DNA from: Bacteroidota bacterium
Lineage (GTDB): Bacteria; Bacteroidota; Ignavibacteria; Tepidaquicellales; Tepidaquicellaceae
Assembly (NCBI GenBank): GCA_018266895.1
Contig: JAFDZQ010000018.1
Span: 5,378-37,898, forward strand
DNA: 32,521 bases
Reading direction: 5' to 3'
A program made the translations under genes and the position numbers. Shown piece by piece: positions 24,894 through 32,245 of this stretch; position 1 is the stretch's first letter; every line of letters starts with the position of its first letter. The notes beneath the pieces were generated by a model, which worked only from the letters and a program-made list of their open reading frames with translations, was not told the origin of the DNA and did no database searches.

Positions 24894-25310
24894 ATGGACA
24901 GTTCTAATAAAATATTGCTGGCAAGTTCCACAAAGAATTTATCTGTACTTCGTAAATTCATCGAATCAAAGGCGATTGATTTTGGTTTTGATGAAAGTAC
25001 GATCATACAGATAATATTGTCAGTTGATGAAGCCTGCACAAATATTATAAAACACGCTCATAAATATGATGAAAACGAACAGATAGAAGTCGAAACCAAA
25101 GCGGATAAAACAGAATTTAAAATTATTCTTAAGTACAAAGGCAGGGGTTTTGACCCGAATGATTTACACAGTCCTGATATGAAAGAATATTTCAGCAAAT
25201 ACAAAGTAGGAGGACTCGGAGTGCCTATTATGAAAAAGTTCATGAATAAAATCGAATATGTCCACAAAAATTCCGATTATAATTCCCTTACCTTGATAAA
25301 GGTTTTATAA
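24894..25310 (+). CDS. RsbW/SpoIIAB-like anti-sigma regulatory ATPase-fold protein
   Basis: I prefer the ATG at 24894 (138 residues); an in-frame TTG at 24885 immediately after the STAS stop would add three residues. The protein is a small GHKL (HATPase) domain. The N box reads S-V-D-E-A-C-T-N-I-I-K-H (Asn50 for magnesium, Glu46 likely base) and a G2-like G-G-L-G lies at 106-109. The G1 box, normally D-x-G-x-G-F-D, reads Y-K-G-R-G-F-D, with Tyr81 where the adenine-contacting Asp is expected. Such proteins phosphorylate the STAS antagonist and sequester a sigma factor or another output. The substitution makes kinase activity uncertain. No sigma factor gene is adjacent, so the output target is unknown. 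Confidence 0.88.
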   Translation: MDSSNKILLASSTKNLSVLRKFIESKAIDFGFDESTIIQIILSVDEACTNIIKHAHKYDENEQIEVETKADKTEFKIILKYKGRGFDPNDLHSPDMKEYFSKYKVGGLGVPIMKKFMNKIEYVHKNSDYNSLTLIKVL

Positions 25311-25337
25311 TACAAATTTTACCTTATCCTAAAATAA

Positions 25338-27080
25338 ATGGATAGCACCGATAAAGTCCACAAACAGCTTGAGTTAAACGCATTAATCGAATTCGCACAG
25401 CTGATCAGCAGCAAACTTGACCTTAAGTATATCCTCAATAACATTTTACTCAGTAATATGGGGAAAATGCTCATTTCAAAAGGAATGATCCTTCTTAAAT
25501 CAGACGATAAAATTGAAAATGTTTATACAGTCGCCGCCGCTAAGGGGATTAATCAGAAATATCTCAACACCGAAATATCCGTTGACTTTCCGAAGGATTC
25601 TGTATTTGACATTAAAGAAATGGAGGACCGGGAGGGCTTTGTTAAGAGTTCGGGTTTTCAGTATTTCTTTAAAATTTATTTTCAGAATAAATATCTTGGG
25701 ATTCTGTGCCTTGGTAAAAAATTCAATAATCTTGAGCTGAATAAAAATGAGATCATTTACATAGAAACCATGCTTCATATTTCCGCTTCCGCGATTGAGA
25801 ATACCATAAAATTCAATGAGGTAAACACTCTTAATCTTAATCTTAATAACAAGATAAGACAGCTTAAGTCATTGTTTGAACTCGGAAAGGAATTCAATTC
25901 AAATTTCACAAACAAAGATAATATTCTGAAACTTCTGAGCTATACTCTTCTCGGCAATTTCGGAATCAAGGATTTTATTATTTTTTCAAGAGATAAGAAA
26001 GATAATTTCTATCTGCTCAGGGAAAACAGGAACATAGATCTTTCGCAATTCTCTCTTAATGATATTTTTGCCGATGAAAGAATTCAGCAGAATTTCAAAT
26101 CAACTCTTCTAATTGACAAGGACTCGGATATTCCTTTTTTCAGTTATCTTTCGGGGAAGGGATTCGAACTTCTAATCCCTACGATTATTAAGAATAAAAT
26201 TGAAAATCTTATTTGTCTCGGGAAAAAGCTGAATATGTCTGCTTATTCAGAGACTGATATTGAATTTCTCGAATCAATAGTCAATCTGTCCCTGATCTCC
26301 ATTCAGAATTCAGATTTGTTTCAGGAGTATATAGACAAGCTGAAGATAGAAAACGAACTGAGTATTGCCCGGGAGATTCAGCTTGCCCTCCTTCCTTCCA
26401 AAATTCCTGATATTTCAGGATATGACATTGCCGGTATGAATCTTCCCGCTTTACAGGTCGGAGGTGATTATTATGATGTAGTAAAATTAACGGATACAAA
26501 GTCCGCGATTATAATAGCAGATGTATCGGGGAAAGGAACTCCCGCTTCCCTGCTAATGGCTAACATTCAGTCGGCTGTTCATTCCTATCTTAAACTCTAT
26601 GAGGAAAACACATTCAGTCTGACAAAAGTAACGGAAAAAATAAATGAACTGATTTATGAAAACACCGCATCGGACAAGTTCATTACTTTTTTCTGGGGAA
26701 TTCTTGATTCTGAAAAAAATACTTTTGAATATATTAATGCAGGTCACAATCCTCCCGTTCTTCTGAAGAATGATAAGCTTTTAATGCTTAATGAAGGAGG
26801 TTTTATGATCGGCATAGCAGATGTCGGGATTAATTACGAAGTCGGGAATGTCTTCATTGATAAAGATGATGTAATAGTTTTTTACACTGACGGAGTAACG
26901 GAAGCCAATAATTCAGAAGAAAACGAATTCGGTGAAAAAAGACTTTATGAGATCATTATAAATAACAAACACAATTCTGCGTGCAGTATTATGGAAGAAA
27001 TAAAAAATTCGATAAAGGAATTCACAAGAGACACTTCTCAGTATGATGATATCACAATGATAGTCCTTAAAAAAAACTGA
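25338..27080 (+). CDS. GAF-domain SpoIIE-type protein phosphatase (RsbU-like)
   Basis: The 580-residue protein has two N-terminal regions that read as GAF-like sensor domains (about 10-155 and 175-330), then a helical linker with E-L-S-I-A-R-E-I-Q-L-A-L-L-P and the PP2C/SpoIIE domain (about 345-580). Metal-binding aspartates are visible in G-G-D-Y-Y-D (Asp377, Asp380), A-D-V-S-G-K-G (Asp395), T-D-G-V-T-E (Asp518) and Y-D-D-I-T-M (Asp570/571). It should dephosphorylate the upstream STAS antagonist and so switch the partner choice of the RsbW-like protein. It starts 27 bases after the previous gene. The GAF ligand is unknown; no heme- or cGMP-specific signature is seen. Confidence 0.92.
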   Translation: MDSTDKVHKQLELNALIEFAQLISSKLDLKYILNNILLSNMGKMLISKGMILLKSDDKIENVYTVAAAKGINQKYLNTEISVDFPKDSVFDIKEMEDREGFVKSSGFQYFFKIYFQNKYLGILCLGKKFNNLELNKNEIIYIETMLHISASAIENTIKFNEVNTLNLNLNNKIRQLKSLFELGKEFNSNFTNKDNILKLLSYTLLGNFGIKDFIIFSRDKKDNFYLLRENRNIDLSQFSLNDIFADERIQQNFKSTLLIDKDSDIPFFSYLSGKGFELLIPTIIKNKIENLICLGKKLNMSAYSETDIEFLESIVNLSLISIQNSDLFQEYIDKLKIENELSIAREIQLALLPSKIPDISGYDIAGMNLPALQVGGDYYDVVKLTDTKSAIIIADVSGKGTPASLLMANIQSAVHSYLKLYEENTFSLTKVTEKINELIYENTASDKFITFFWGILDSEKNTFEYINAGHNPPVLLKNDKLLMLNEGGFMIGIADVGINYEVGNVFIDKDDVIVFYTDGVTEANNSEENEFGEKRLYEIIINNKHNSACSIMEEIKNSIKEFTRDTSQYDDITMIVLKKN

Positions 27081-27130
27081 TTACTTTAACATTGAATAAA
27101 TCATAAAACCATTGCAGTTAAAGCCAAATA

Positions 27131-28123
27131 CTATTCCATCCAGATCTGATCTTTGTCTCTCAGCACAATCTGATACTTGCCATTGTAAACTTCCAGTTTG
27201 CCTTTTGCATATATGTAATATTCCTGTTTAGTGTCAATATCAAGTTCGTCAAGAAGTTTCAGATATTCATTATAAACGACAATTTCGAAGTTCTCTTCTT
27301 TATTGTGAGGAATTCTTATGAGATAAGGCGTCTTCTTTGTAAGAACTTCGCTTATTCCTCCAAAGATAATGACTTCTTTTCCTATATTGTCAGCAAGTCT
27401 TTCAAAATCAGTTTCACTTGCCATGCTGAAATAATTTTCTTTTCCTGCGTAGAGACTGTCAAATTTATCGAGCTGTTCGGCTCTTTTATTCCACCAGACA
27501 AGTCTTTCATCATAATCCGGATAATGTTTAGCAAAAGGATCCCATATCCCGAGTTTTTTTTCCATTGCATAATTCTGTGCATCTACAAAATCCTGATGAA
27601 ATCTCTTGCTGTTGCCGTACTTATTGAAGTAAGGACTGTAGCCCAATCTGACGCACTCCACGTTGTAATTTATCTCTTTTCCTTTTTTTATGGCTATGAG
27701 ATACACAAGATATCTGCCGTAAATATCGATGGTTCTTTCGTTGTCTTCTTTTTCAAGTCTGACATATTCCACATCTTTAAAAAATTCTTCAGCCCATTTC
27801 CATGCTTCGAAACCGAGAGGAGAATCTGTTTTAACGGGCATTTTACTGTCCCCTCTTTCCGACTTATAAAATTCATCCCAGTACTTTGCTATTTCATTTG
27901 TTTTCTGTTCCGCGTCGTCGGATTTAAATGTCTCTTCCGTATCAATTCCGAGAAGTCTGGTGGATTTGTCCATTCCGTCAAAACGGAAAGTGTCACCATC
28001 AATGACCTTGCTCATTTTGAATGTTCCTATGACAAGAGAAGTATCGGCATTATTGGAAAAAGCATATCCCGATATTGACAAAATGAAAACAATTGTAAAA
28101 AGCTTAACTAAAATTTTCGGCAT
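27131..28123 (-). CDS. Secreted staphylococcal-nuclease-like protein with C-terminal OB-like region
   Basis: The 330-residue protein has a signal peptide ending near G-Y-A-F-S (about residue 23). Residues about 32-205 are a thermonuclease (SNase) domain with all active residues: Asp44 in I-D-G-D-T, Arg56, Asp61-Thr62 and Glu64 in R-L-L-G-I-D-T-E-E-T, and Arg137 in I-Y-G-R-Y. The family-typical Pro before Glu64 is Glu. A charged insert of about 35 residues (about 68-103) separates the first part from the helix. Residues about 240-330 (K-E-V-I-I-F-G-G-I-S-E-V ending Q-I-V-L-R-D-K-D-Q-I) resemble an OB-fold of the nucleic-acid-binding type. It should cleave DNA or RNA outside the cytoplasm using calcium. 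It lies downstream of rpsR, beyond a terminator, so it is separately transcribed. Confidence 0.9.
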   Translation of the reverse strand: MPKILVKLFTIVFILSISGYAFSNNADTSLVIGTFKMSKVIDGDTFRFDGMDKSTRLLGIDTEETFKSDDAEQKTNEIAKYWDEFYKSERGDSKMPVKTDSPLGFEAWKWAEEFFKDVEYVRLEKEDNERTIDIYGRYLVYLIAIKKGKEINYNVECVRLGYSPYFNKYGNSKRFHQDFVDAQNYAMEKKLGIWDPFAKHYPDYDERLVWWNKRAEQLDKFDSLYAGKENYFSMASETDFERLADNIGKEVIIFGGISEVLTKKTPYLIRIPHNKEENFEIVVYNEYLKLLDELDIDTKQEYYIYAKGKLEVYNGKYQIVLRDKDQIWME

Positions 28124-28167
28124 AATTTAAGAATAAAATTTAAAAAATCTGTTTTTTAATATAAAAT

Positions 28168-28201
28168 AAAAAAACTCTTATACCATAAAAGCATAAGAGT
28201 T
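28168..28201 (-). terminator. Rho-independent terminator of rpsR
   Basis: A 9-bp stem (AACTCTTAT at 28173-28181 with ATAAGAGTT at 28193-28201) is followed on the minus strand by a run of T residues (A run at 28168-28174). It lies 24 bases after rpsR and upstream of the nuclease gene. Confidence 0.85.
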
Positions 28202-28225
28202 CAGTTTAAAAAATTATAAAAAATA

Positions 28226-28519
28226 CTAGTATCTGGTTCCTTCGCTTACAAAAGGAATAACCGCAAGATGTCTTGCTCTTTTAATTGCCGTATTTAATTT
28301 TCTCTGCATCTTAGCTGAAGCGCCGGTGATTCTTCCCGGAAGAAGTTTCCCCTGTTCATTCAAAAACCTTGTCATTAGTTTGGCGTCAAAAAAATCCAGA
28401 TGATCTTTTACGCCTCTTTCTTTAAACGGATCTCTTTTTTTAACCGCATTTTTCTTGGCTGTGATCTGCTGTGTCAGTTTATAATTTGCGTCTTTAAAAC
28501 TTTTTGCTGGTTTTTTCAT
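28226..28519 (-). CDS. rpsR: 30S ribosomal protein S18 (cysteine-free form)
   Basis: The 97-residue product has the S18 core: F-F-D-A-K-L-M-T-R-F-L-N-E-Q-G-K-L-L-P-G-R-I-T-G, then A-K-M-Q-R-K-L and I-K-R-A-R-H-L-A-V-I-P-F-V. It binds 16S rRNA with S6. The N-terminal 40 residues are lysine-rich and contain no cysteine, so this is the zinc-independent type rather than one with the C-x-x-C pair. In most bacteria rpsR sits between rpsF/ssb and rplI; here it stands alone about 10 kb away with its own terminator. Another S18 copy in the genome cannot be excluded. Confidence 0.95.
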   Translation of the reverse strand: MKKPAKSFKDANYKLTQQITAKKNAVKKRDPFKERGVKDHLDFFDAKLMTRFLNEQGKLLPGRITGASAKMQRKLNTAIKRARHLAVIPFVSEGTRY

Positions 28520-29106
28520 TAAATATGTTTCTGTTTTGATTTTTATTAGTTTGTAATTTATTCAATTTTAAGAAGAATTACAATTCCTTTTTAAGAATTT
28601 CTACTTTTCCCGTAATAAAATATCAGCTCTTCCTTGAATTTCACTTATTTTATCAGATTCACAGGATTGTATAATTCTGAATGAATAAAAATGATTATGA
28701 TGGATTCCCCGCCTGACTTGCCCTCTTTCAGTGCGGTAGAAGCGAAACAGGCAAACTGCTGGCGGAAATTCACTCAAAAAGCTAAAATGCTAATTCAAAT
28801 TCTCTTTGATTGGATATCTACTAAATGCATGCCTGCCTTGAAGTAAGGCGGGCGGGAATCCAAATATACCTTTAAAATAGTGCTCTCAAATTTTGGAAGA
28901 CTCAATTATTTGTCAATTCATCAATTAATATTTCATTGAAAAAATAAAATTGTTTATTCATTTAATCCCATTGCTCTTGGATTCCCGCATTCGCGGGAAT
29001 GACATTTAGGTAATAATGACTTTTTAGACAGCCCACGCTCAGAGGTTGTTCCATCAACTCAGAAAATATTTGAGAAAATTTGAACAAATACAATTAGATT
29101 TATCAT
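28520..29106. other. Non-coding stretch carrying the first compound repeat
   Basis: About 590 bases with no supportable gene. The right-hand part should hold the rpsR promoter near 28520-28620. The centre and left are filled by the compound palindromic repeat at 28702-29003. The final 100 bases before the dockerin gene's stop show nothing recognisable. Confidence 0.65.
28702..29003. repeat. Compound palindromic repeat, copy A
   Basis: It begins GGATTCCCCGCCTGACTT (28702-28719), has the opposing arm AAGGCGGGCGGGAATCC at 28845-28861, then a diverged A-T-rich segment starting GTGCTCTCAAATT (about 28881), TTTCATTGAAAA, and closes with the hairpin ATTCCCGCATTCGCGGGAAT at 28981-29000 followed by GACA-like sequence. 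Copy B at 31997-32245 has the same order in the same orientation. The two copies bracket the paralogous dockerin genes. Confidence 0.8.
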
Positions 29107-30624
29107 TCACGGTGTAATCTTTAATACCCCTTTATAAACATTATTATCCGCAGTTGAAACATCCGATGCATCAACGTTACTGTCTCCATTCAAATCAGAA
29201 ACGAGAAATTTTCCGGTTAATCCGACATAAGAATCATTATAGACCTTGATCAGATCAGATGCATCAATAATTCCGTCCTGATTAATGTCACCGCTGTATG
29301 CACAGTATTTACTGCCTTTTAGTTTTAGGTTGCTGCCGTATGCCTGTGCAGCTGCCGTTGTAAAATCATAAAAAGTTGTGTCAGTCAGATTCATTGCAAC
29401 TCCTCCGGATTTACTCCATGTTTCAATTGAATTAAAATGCTTAACAGCTATGAAATATGTACCCGCCGGAGCGTATGAAAATTTTAATAAACCTGTGAAG
29501 TTAACTGAATCTATTACAGCTTTCGCAGAGTCAACTTTTGAAAAAGGACTCGCAGTATTTCTTAAAAAAACCGTCATTGTATCTCTTCTCGAAAGCTGAT
29601 TGAAAATACTAAAGTAAATTCCTTCGGGGATTAATTTTAAATTAAGTACAATTCCAGGTAGAGTAGTAAAACTCCATGTACTGGAAAAATTGATAGTGCC
29701 ATTTGAGAATTTTGATCCGACTCTCCAGTAATATGTTGAAGAAGTACTTAATCCGGAAACTGTCTTAACTGTGTCAGTAATATTTTGAATTGTATCATTT
29801 TTAATTAAACCTGTGAAATTAATATCTGATGCTAACTGAAAAAGATACTTAACCGCCTGAGTGTTTTTTCCCCAGATAAAATTGACATTTACCGGAACAT
29901 TCGTAGAATTATTTGCAGGACTATATAAATATGTTGTTGGATTATATGCTGCATAAGTAGGATAATATTCAATTGAATATGTTCCCTGCAAAGAAATATC
30001 AGTATTCAATGTTCCAACATAAGCGAAAATCTTTGTAAAAGTATTTGGTAATGCCAATCTCCACGCACTGGCTGTATTGGTTCCATATCCGCTGATCCCA
30101 GATTGAAAAAAGTCAGGATACACTCCGGTTTCAATACTTCCCACTTTCTTTTTGAATCTGAAAGTACTGACTCTTGTCCCGGGGAATACATTTGATATGA
30201 TCGGACCGTTTCCTGTTCCGAGAACTGTATTAGAGTTTACTCTTAAAGAAACTCCTGTAGGACTTGTTGCGTCAGGCATTGAGACAATCGGATTTCTTGG
30301 TACAGCAAGTGGATTTGTAAATGTTGTTGTTCCTGGTACCATGTAATAAGTATAGTCTGCTGCAACTCCGGGTAAAGCTTTTACATTGAAATAATACTGC
30401 CCCAATGCAAATTCAAACGGTCCTGACTGAGCTAAGTTTGTGTGAAGTATATAAATATCAAATGTCAATGCATCGTAGCCGAAACCGCCCGTTCCAATGG
30501 AATCTGTATATTGGAAATTACTGGCTGTCAGATTAAATGTTGGCTGAACCTGAGCATTTACCAAATTCATTGATAAAGCAGTATGCACCAGTAATGCAAA
30601 GATAAAAGTAAATATTTTATTCAT
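29107..30624 (-). CDS. Secreted dockerin-type protein with FN3-like module (paralogue 1)
   Basis: The 505-residue protein has a signal peptide (to about residue 25, V-N-A-Q). Residues about 27-215 form a beta-rich N-terminal domain, about 222-326 an FN3-like module (S-P-A-N-N-S-T-N-V-P-V-N-V-N-F-I-W-G and T-Y-Y-W-R-V), about 327-435 a second beta domain (R-R-D-T-M-T-V-F-L-R-N-T), and 440-505 a dockerin type I-like domain with two calcium loops, D-I-N-Q-D-G-I-I-D-A-S-D (446-457) and D-L-N-G-D-S-N-V-D-A-S-D (477-488). The chain stops right after the dockerin and has no T9SS tail. Function is unknown; a structural or binding surface protein is likely. It is 35 bases downstream of a shorter paralogue, evidently a tandem duplicate. 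Confidence 0.87.
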   Translation of the reverse strand: MNKIFTFIFALLVHTALSMNLVNAQVQPTFNLTASNFQYTDSIGTGGFGYDALTFDIYILHTNLAQSGPFEFALGQYYFNVKALPGVAADYTYYMVPGTTTFTNPLAVPRNPIVSMPDATSPTGVSLRVNSNTVLGTGNGPIISNVFPGTRVSTFRFKKKVGSIETGVYPDFFQSGISGYGTNTASAWRLALPNTFTKIFAYVGTLNTDISLQGTYSIEYYPTYAAYNPTTYLYSPANNSTNVPVNVNFIWGKNTQAVKYLFQLASDINFTGLIKNDTIQNITDTVKTVSGLSTSSTYYWRVGSKFSNGTINFSSTWSFTTLPGIVLNLKLIPEGIYFSIFNQLSRRDTMTVFLRNTASPFSKVDSAKAVIDSVNFTGLLKFSYAPAGTYFIAVKHFNSIETWSKSGGVAMNLTDTTFYDFTTAAAQAYGSNLKLKGSKYCAYSGDINQDGIIDASDLIKVYNDSYVGLTGKFLVSDLNGDSNVDASDVSTADNNVYKGVLKITP

Positions 30625-30659
30625 TATTCTTCTATTTAAAAATTTAAAATTAACTTGAA

Positions 30660-31862
30660 TTAAGGAGTTATCTTCAACACTCCGATATAAACATTATTAT
30701 CCGCAGCAGATACATCCGATGCATCTACCATACTGTCTCCATTCAGATCAGACACCAGATATCTTCCGGTTAATCCTGCATAAGAGTCGTTATAGATCCT
30801 GATCAGATCTGATGCATCAATAATTCCGTCCTGATTTATGTCACCGCTGTAAACGCAGTATTTACCACCTTTGAGTTTTAGATTGCTGCCGTATGCCTGT
30901 GCAGCGGCAGTTGTGAAATCATAATTAGTTGTACCATTTTGCGTCATTGGTTCACCGCCGGATTTGCTCCATGTTTCAATTGAGTTTAAATGCTTTGCTG
31001 TAATGTAATAAGTTCCTGAAGGAGCATTTGGAAAAATAAAATTCCCCGTGAAATTCATTGAGTCAATTACTGCTTTTGCTGAGTCAACTTTTGAATATGG
31101 GCTTGCAGTATTTCTCAAATAAACATTCACTGTATCTCTCCTCGAAAGCTGATTGAATAAATTAAAATAAATTCCTTCGGGGATTATTTTAAGACTAAGG
31201 TTACCGAGTGAAGCGTAATTGAAAGTATAAGTTCCTTGTAAAGAAATATCAGTATTCAGTGTTCCAACATAAGCAAATATTTTTGTGAATGGATTATTTA
31301 ATGCTAATCTCCAGGCACTAGCGGTATTAGTACCATATCCACTGGTTCCTGACAACATAAAATTTGTAAAATCCGGCATATTGCCAACTTTCTTTTTCAG
31401 TTTGAAAGTACTTACTCTTGTTCCCGGGTATGCAGATGAAATAATTGGTCCGTTTCCTGATCCGAGAACTGTGTTACTGTTTAATCTTAAAGATCCGCCT
31501 GTATGACTTGAAGCATCAGGATTTACAATTGTCGGACCTCTTGGTACTGCGAGTACATTTGTAAATGTTGTTGTACCCGGTACCATATAGAAAGTATAGT
31601 CTGCCGAAGTAACACCTGAAGCAGCGTCAAAATTAAAATAATACTGACCCAATGCAAATTCAAACGGACCTGACTGAGCTAAGTTTGTATGCAATATCAT
31701 TATATCAAAAGTCATCGCATCATCCCCGTCACCTAATGAATCAGTAAACTGGAAATTAGTAGCGGTCAGATTGAATGTTGGCTGAACCTGTGCATTTGCC
31801 ATATTCATTGATAAAGCAGTATGCAACAGTAATGCAAAGATAAAAGTAAATGTTTTATTCAT
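30660..31862 (-). CDS. Secreted dockerin-type protein lacking the FN3 module (paralogue 2)
   Basis: The 400-residue protein matches paralogue 1 nearly throughout: the same signal peptide (M-N-K-T-F-T-F-I-F-A-L-L), the same N-terminal domain (H-T-N-L-A-Q-S-G-P-F-E-F-A-L-G-Q-Y-Y-F-N), the same second beta domain and the same dockerin-like C-terminus (calcium loops at 341-352 and 372-383, ending G-V-L-K-I-T-P). It lacks exactly the stretch of about 105 residues that forms the FN3-like module of the neighbour; the joint reads T-F-N-Y-A-S-L-G-N-L-S-L-K. The pair probably forms one minus-strand unit with this gene first. No T9SS tail is present. The role is unknown. Confidence 0.87.
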   Translation of the reverse strand: MNKTFTFIFALLLHTALSMNMANAQVQPTFNLTATNFQFTDSLGDGDDAMTFDIMILHTNLAQSGPFEFALGQYYFNFDAASGVTSADYTFYMVPGTTTFTNVLAVPRGPTIVNPDASSHTGGSLRLNSNTVLGSGNGPIISSAYPGTRVSTFKLKKKVGNMPDFTNFMLSGTSGYGTNTASAWRLALNNPFTKIFAYVGTLNTDISLQGTYTFNYASLGNLSLKIIPEGIYFNLFNQLSRRDTVNVYLRNTASPYSKVDSAKAVIDSMNFTGNFIFPNAPSGTYYITAKHLNSIETWSKSGGEPMTQNGTTNYDFTTAAAQAYGSNLKLKGGKYCVYSGDINQDGIIDASDLIRIYNDSYAGLTGRYLVSDLNGDSMVDASDVSAADNNVYIGVLKITP

Positions 31863-31996
31863 TATTGTGCTATTTATTGTTTTACAATAAACTGAATTTT
31901 AAGGTTTGTTAAGTTTATACTGTTTACTACAAAAAACTATTTGTAAATTAATTATTATTAATCCCAAAACATGTGTTTTTAAATTCAAACATTCCT

Positions 31997-32245
31997 GGAT
32001 TCCCGCCCGCCTTCTTCGAGTTATCCTAACTTTGAGAATTTCCCAAGACTTGTCATTCCCGCGAAGGCCTGCCTCGCGGCAAGGCGGGCGGGAATCCATT
32101 AAATACATTCACAATAGTGCTCTCAAATTGTTTGAAGACTCAATTTGTTGTCATTTCCTCGTTTGCTATTTCATTGAAAAGACAAAATTATTGATTCATT
32201 AAATCTTGATGCTTTTGGATTCCCGCATTCGCGGGAATGACAAGC
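31997..32245. repeat. Compound palindromic repeat, copy B
   Basis: A perfect 17-base inverted repeat, GGATTCCCGCCCGCCTT at 31997-32013 with AAGGCGGGCGGGAATCC at 32081-32097, is followed by GTGCTCTCAAATT, TTTCATTGAAAA and the hairpin ATTCCCGCATTCGCGGGAAT (32219-32238). The right arm is identical to 28845-28861 of copy A and the following 150 bases align at roughly three bases in four by eye. Confidence 0.85.

Noticed and set aside
27084-27123. CTTTAAC/GTTAAAG inverted repeat as a terminator between the phosphatase and nuclease genes
   Set aside because: The stem is only 7 A-T-rich pairs with a 26-base loop and no clear T run, too weak to call.
27305-28078. A 257-codon open frame on the plus strand opposite the secreted nuclease gene
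   Set aside because: It lies wholly antisense to a gene with a complete SNase active site and its translation is Phe/Ile/Cys-rich without any recognisable domain.
29107-31862. Cellulosome components
   Set aside because: Dockerin-like ends alone are widespread in non-cellulolytic bacteria; no cohesin scaffold or cellulase domain is present in the window.
31906-32202. A 98-codon plus-strand open frame near the right end
   Set aside because: It translates the compound repeat and has no family resemblance.
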